From positions 3,782,001-3,846,000 of the forward strand of contig JALGAS010000001.1 in assembly GCA_023078685.1 (NCBI GenBank): 64,000 bases of DNA, written 5' to 3'. The translations under genes and the position numbers were made by a program. Below are positions 59,806 to 64,000 of the stretch, piece after piece; position 1 is the first letter of the stretch, and every line of letters starts with the position of its first letter. The DNA comes from Neopestalotiopsis rosae. Taxonomy: Eukaryota; Ascomycota; Sordariomycetes; Amphisphaeriales; Sporocadaceae. The notes beneath the pieces were generated by a model. The model was not told where the DNA came from. It did no database searches and saw only the letters and a list, made by a program, of their open reading frames with translations.

Positions 59806-62800
59806 TTACCGCTTTCTTGCTTCCTGCTTCAGAGTGTTCTTCCAGTTTTCAACAAACGCATCGAGTTCGACATGCACCCGAAGTCCCTTGTCACAGAGTG
59901 TGCTGTATACCGATCTCAGCTCCGATGTGTCCATATCTCGAGCAAGGGTGATAAAGGCCTCCATGAAAACATCTTTCGACCACGGACATCTCTGTATAGC
60001 TCGATAAAAGACGGATTTTGCTTTGGCTCGCAGCTCCCTCTTTTCGTGGCAGTAACGGATATAGGATATCCATACACCAGTATTATGTTTGCATGTGTCA
60101 CTCTCAACGGCTCGTTCAAAGGCTGCACACGTGGAGTGGGCATTTCCAGTAGCCATCTCATACCTTATAGCGAAAACACGGCTACTGGTGGTGTCATTCG
60201 ATTTGCTGAGCACTACCCCGTCCAAAATGGAGCGTACTCGGTCTTCTATGCTCAGGCGATCCTCACGCCAGGCGTACAAGCTCAGGAAAATCGTGTTCCT
60301 TGGGAATGCCCGAATGTAGCGCTCAAGGCATTCACGAAAGAAGCCCGGCCTGTATGGACTGTACAAGAAGTGTGAGCTCGAGCAACATCGAGATATGGTG
60401 GTTCAAGGACACTTACCCATGACGAGCATGATAGTAGAGTAGCTGGGCGGCGAATTGGAATAACCTCTCTTGCGTTGAGCTACCTGCAAAGCCCCGCGAT
60501 GTAAGTTGGTCGGAAAATGCGTCGACACTGGCCAGCGCCAACCAAATATCCCCTTGAGCCCCCGATTGAGTTTCCTTGCCACTCGTACCCGTGACGTATT
60601 CCAAGAGTGCCAAAGCCTCTGCAAGGACCTCTGCGTCGTCCACATCTCTTGAAGACAGCATTTGATCTCGATTCCTGATCAAGAAATCCCTAGTTTGGAG
60701 CACACGAGCCGGAGAGATTGGGCCTTCAGATGCTTGCCCTCCAACAATCAAGCATAGTTGCTCGAGAGCCTTTTTGATTTGACAATTCTCAAGCTCCATC
60801 CAAGTCTGCGAAATACACAGACGCACTCGACCGTCAACTGATAATCCGGTCAGCTTCAGTGCCGCTGACAAGATGCTCTGTCCTGTTTCCTTGTTTGCTT
60901 TGGAGAATTCCGATCTGGCAAAACCAAGGTAAAGGTCCACATGGCTTGAATGATCCTTCAAAAGGGACTTGGCGGTCTTCTTCCTGCTACCGGGGTTGTT
61001 TGTATTATCGAATGCAAGATAACATGTGGAGAATGCAGCGTCTTTGAAGGACGTAGTCAGTTGTTTCAAGGCGTTCGATACAAGGCCGTACTGCTCCGGT
61101 AGCAGAACGTTTTTAGCTGGCTGCATGTACTGGAACCAATTTGTGAGGGAAAAGGCCACTTCTATCGTATTGACGTGGTTTTGCAATTGTAAAGCGAAAT
61201 CAGGTGACTTGACTTCATACGAAATAGAGTCGTGCTGGTTGGTTGGGCTTTGGTCAGTAACGTATGCTCGTCGGCCGCCGTTCATGAGTTGGTCCGCAAG
61301 AATGCCCTGAATAGAAGGACTAGAGCCAAACACGGGAGGCATTTGACAAAAGACAAGGAATGCGTCAAGTACTTGTTGCTGCAAGAGTGGTAGCAATGCG
61401 CGAGGCGAGAAGAATAAGAGGTCCTCAAAGTCGGAAAACATGACGACACGGTAAGGGTCGTCGTCTATGCCATCATCCAAAGTCCGCGCCGGTGCCTTGG
61501 CCTCCTCGGCCTTTTGTGTCTCCACGGCTGCCCAGGCCTTGAAAGGATCCCTCGTCTGTGGTGGACTGAAGCTGTCATACGTCCTGGGCTCTGGTGGCTC
61601 TTGCGATTCTCGATTGCTCTCGTAGAAAGCCCAACCCAGCGCATCTTGCTCACCGATACGCGGTACCTCGCCCTCCCAAAAGTCTTGCAGGCTTGCCAAG
61701 GCAATATCGGGAGGTTCGTCAACCATTGTCAATGGCCGATGAAAGTGAAGCTCGAGTATGGCCTGCCACGCTGCCATTGCTAACTCTGCATAACCAGCAT
61801 CTGCGATAAACTGTAGCGCTTTTGAGAACACAATGACCAGCTGGCTGTAAAGGGCCTGTCTGCCTAATTTCGACTCTTCCTTGGCGAGCTGGGATTTGAT
61901 CCAGCTCAATCTCTGGACGTAATTCTGTTTGATATTTTGATATGTAAATTCGGCCAGATTAGTCTGTTGGAAAACCATAAAAGCTTTCCAGACTTGAAAG
62001 TTGTTTCCATGGCTTACCATCAGCTCTTGCCATCGAAGACTAGCAGTTTTTGTGTCCCAGATCTTTTCCCCTTCCAGCATGATGCGAAGGCGCAAATCGG
62101 TCACGCGATCGGGAGACTGGCAGTGCTTCATGGCCTTTTCAAGCATTGAAAGCTTGATGTCTGCGTAGCTCTTGACTTCAGCTTGTGTGGGATTGCGGCC
62201 ATTGGTACTATGGAGGTCTCGAAGTACATCTTGATGCTCTACAAGCTCAATCCACGAGGCAACATCTGATGGGTTATCCTTGACTCGAGCAGTCAGCTTA
62301 ATGCCCTTATTCTTAATCGGATCAAGGCTTTCAGCATTGCTGTCGCCCACGGACGAATCGCTGTCATAGGTCTCGTCGCTTGCCGAGTCCTCGTGCTTTT
62401 TGCTCATTCCATGAATGGATCTGTACGATGGCTTTTGATCTTCAGCCAAAGAGATATCAGACCCAGACCGACCACGCTTTCGCTTCTTTGAGGGCTGAAG
62501 AGGCAGAAAGTCCTCTGCACCGGTGAAAGACGTGGATTGATCCTGTCGAACACGCACTAGACCACCATCACCGCGACCAGACTTGGCCAGGACGCTCTTT
62601 CGATCTCGACTGAGCTCCGAGCCACTCTCACGGTAGCCGCGGAGGAAAAAGACCTCGCGATTCCCGTGCGGCTCGGTTCTAAAGAACGCATCGGACCCAA
62701 GCAATCTACCTCTTCCAGATCTGCGATATGATGGAATTGAATATCGATCATTGCATCCATAGCGTCTGATGAGAGCATCCCCACGCTTGTCAATGGTGAA

Positions 62801-63091
62801 AAGCTCATTACTGGTGCCGCGAGGTGGCGCCGAGCGGTGGGTTATATCAGGCCGGACGGCAGGGTTGCTCTTTTCTCTAGAGTGCTCTGGTATCGAGGAA
62901 TTCAAAGTGCCGGTAGAAGATGCGTCATTTTGGCGGTGACGAGATCGTCGCTGGGAGCTTTGAGTGGTGGTGGTATCCTCCTCGTGCTGGGTCTTGCTGC
63001 GGCTCTGCTTCTCTTCCGGGGTTGGAGCGCGCTCTGGCTTTCGCTTGAACGACCCAAACTTGGGTACGCTCGATGGTCCCTTGGACGGCAT
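59806..63091 (-). CDS. nrde2: NRDE2/Nrl1 family nuclear RNA regulator
   Basis: Two exons: 63091-60417 and 60358-59806, giving 1075 residues; the 58-base intron joins CATGG to TCCATACAGG (HGPYRPGFF). The N-terminal 270 residues are basic and disordered (FGSFKRKPERAPTPEEKQSR) with a conserved-looking REVFFLRGYRESGSELSRD stretch. The NRDE-2 region starts with YRSIHGMSKK and a Ser/Asp cluster, then KDNPSDVASWIELVEHQDVL opens a long alpha-helical array of HAT/TPR-like repeats to the C-terminus (for example WKAFMVFQQTNLAEF, YLGFARSEFSKANKETGQSI, YIRAFPRNTIFLSLYAWRE). Known role: nuclear protein that works with the Mtr4 helicase and splicing factors in RNA surveillance, nuclear RNAi and heterochromatin (Nrl1 in fission yeast). 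The length agrees with the family. The gene is convergent with Sas10. Confidence 0.92.
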
Positions 63092-64000
63092 ATTCAGCCA
63101 AGATCCTATGTGTTATCCATCTCAGTGGGTTCGAAAGAACCCTACAGCATCCCGATTATCGTTTGTGATTCAAGCTAGGACAAATACTCAAATGTGAAGC
63201 TTTACCAAATAGTTGAGCACAAGCACCTTTGGTAATGTAGTTTAACCCAGCCCGTGCTGAGGCGGCTGCGGGGCACCTGGCACTGGCCGCAATTCGTTCA
63301 ATCATTTTAGGTGAGTGCCACCGCTGAGAGGACCCCGTAAATCACTGAAGCTTGACCCTACCGCAACCCTTACCTCTATATGCCGTACTTACCTCATTTT
63401 CAAGAATTCTTCTCTACCATAAGAGGTTCGACTGGGACTCAAATGTTTTCCTGCATTGACAGCTCAGTTTGAATTAAGCCTAGAGTGTTAGGTATCCGAG
63501 ATGCTGTGTTTAGTGCATTTAGCACGAGACGGCGATCAAGTGCCTCGAATATAGTGAACCTTGACCAAGCCAAGTGATGAGAGAAGAGAGAAAGTGCAAC
63601 AAGGCACATACATGCATTCCAGTCAGAATACGTATAGTTTGTATACATACCTTGGCCAGATAAATATCATATAAAGTCCAGCTACTATAGCTGTACAGAA
63701 TAGGCAATATCTGTTGGGGTTAATCCGTGCAGCTGCAAACGTTATTTGGGGATGAGCGAGAGGGTTGCAGCTTGCCTCACTATTTTCCTCTTTTTCGCAG
63801 TTAGCTAATGTCTAAACCTGGATCGTTAAAGTTCCGTCAATATCTGAAACATTGACTTAACCCGGTGCCAGTACTCCAAGTATAGATAATGTGAACCAAC
63901 AACATTCACGCTTATACGTCAAAACAATTTCTCGATACGATACGAGAACAGTGCAGGCAGGGCAACTCCAAGAGAGCCAAGCCCGGGTAATATATGCCCA
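63092..64000. other. NRDE2 promoter and right edge
   Basis: The last 0.9 kb holds the upstream region of NRDE2. No further gene is recognised before the window ends. Confidence 0.5.

Overview
The window is nuclear DNA of a filamentous ascomycete (Pezizomycotina), most likely a sordariomycete and perhaps Hypocreales; that last step is inference. The signs are many short introns with GTAAGT/GTATGT donors and CTAAC/CTAAT branch sites, pyrimidine-rich leaders, and proteins of fungal type (SH3-bearing Cdc25 Ras-GEF, C2H2 plus fungal transcription-factor domain, GPI-type GH16 glucanase, GH64 glucanase, DUF4211 protein). I find 14 protein-coding genes, one cut by the left edge, and no convincing tRNA, rRNA, CRISPR or intact mobile element.

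Layout. 1-414: first exon of a G-protein beta subunit gene (-). 415-8621: long stretch without a recognisable gene, including the Gbeta leader. 8622-10033: adenosine deaminase-like ADAL/MAPDA (+). 10450-12689: DUF4211 protein (-). 14020-15319: Rae1/Gle2 mRNA export WD40 protein (+). 15768-17294: secreted SGNH/GDSL esterase (-). 18068-18842: GNAT acetyltransferase (+). 20386-21423: disordered hydrophilic protein (+). 21733-22740: alpha/beta hydrolase (-). 22741-26926: no recognisable gene. 26927-30901: Cdc25-type Ras guanine nucleotide exchange factor (-). 30902-45426: about 14.5 kb with no convincing gene apart from the leaders at its two ends. 45427-48130: two-finger C2H2 transcription factor (+). 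49749-51205: GPI-type GH16 glucanase (+), tail to tail with GH64 beta-1,3-glucanase at 51675-52988 (-). 52989-56543: no gene seen. 56544-58582: Sas10/Utp3 ribosome-biogenesis factor (+), tail to tail with NRDE2 at 59806-63091 (-).

Functionally this is mostly housekeeping and signalling: two components that commonly feed the cAMP/Ras pathways (Gbeta and Cdc25), nuclear RNA handling (Rae1, Sas10, NRDE2), nucleotide metabolism (ADAL), and a small cell-wall glucan group (GH16, GH64) next to a transcription factor. Five gene pairs are convergent. I found no clearly new system. The most distinctive signals are ATG-free stretches of about 700 nt upstream of three regulatory genes, two probable GC-AG introns, very small coding exons, and the large gene-poor tracts. 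All exon boundaries were assigned by eye from reading-frame continuity and splice consensus, not from transcripts.
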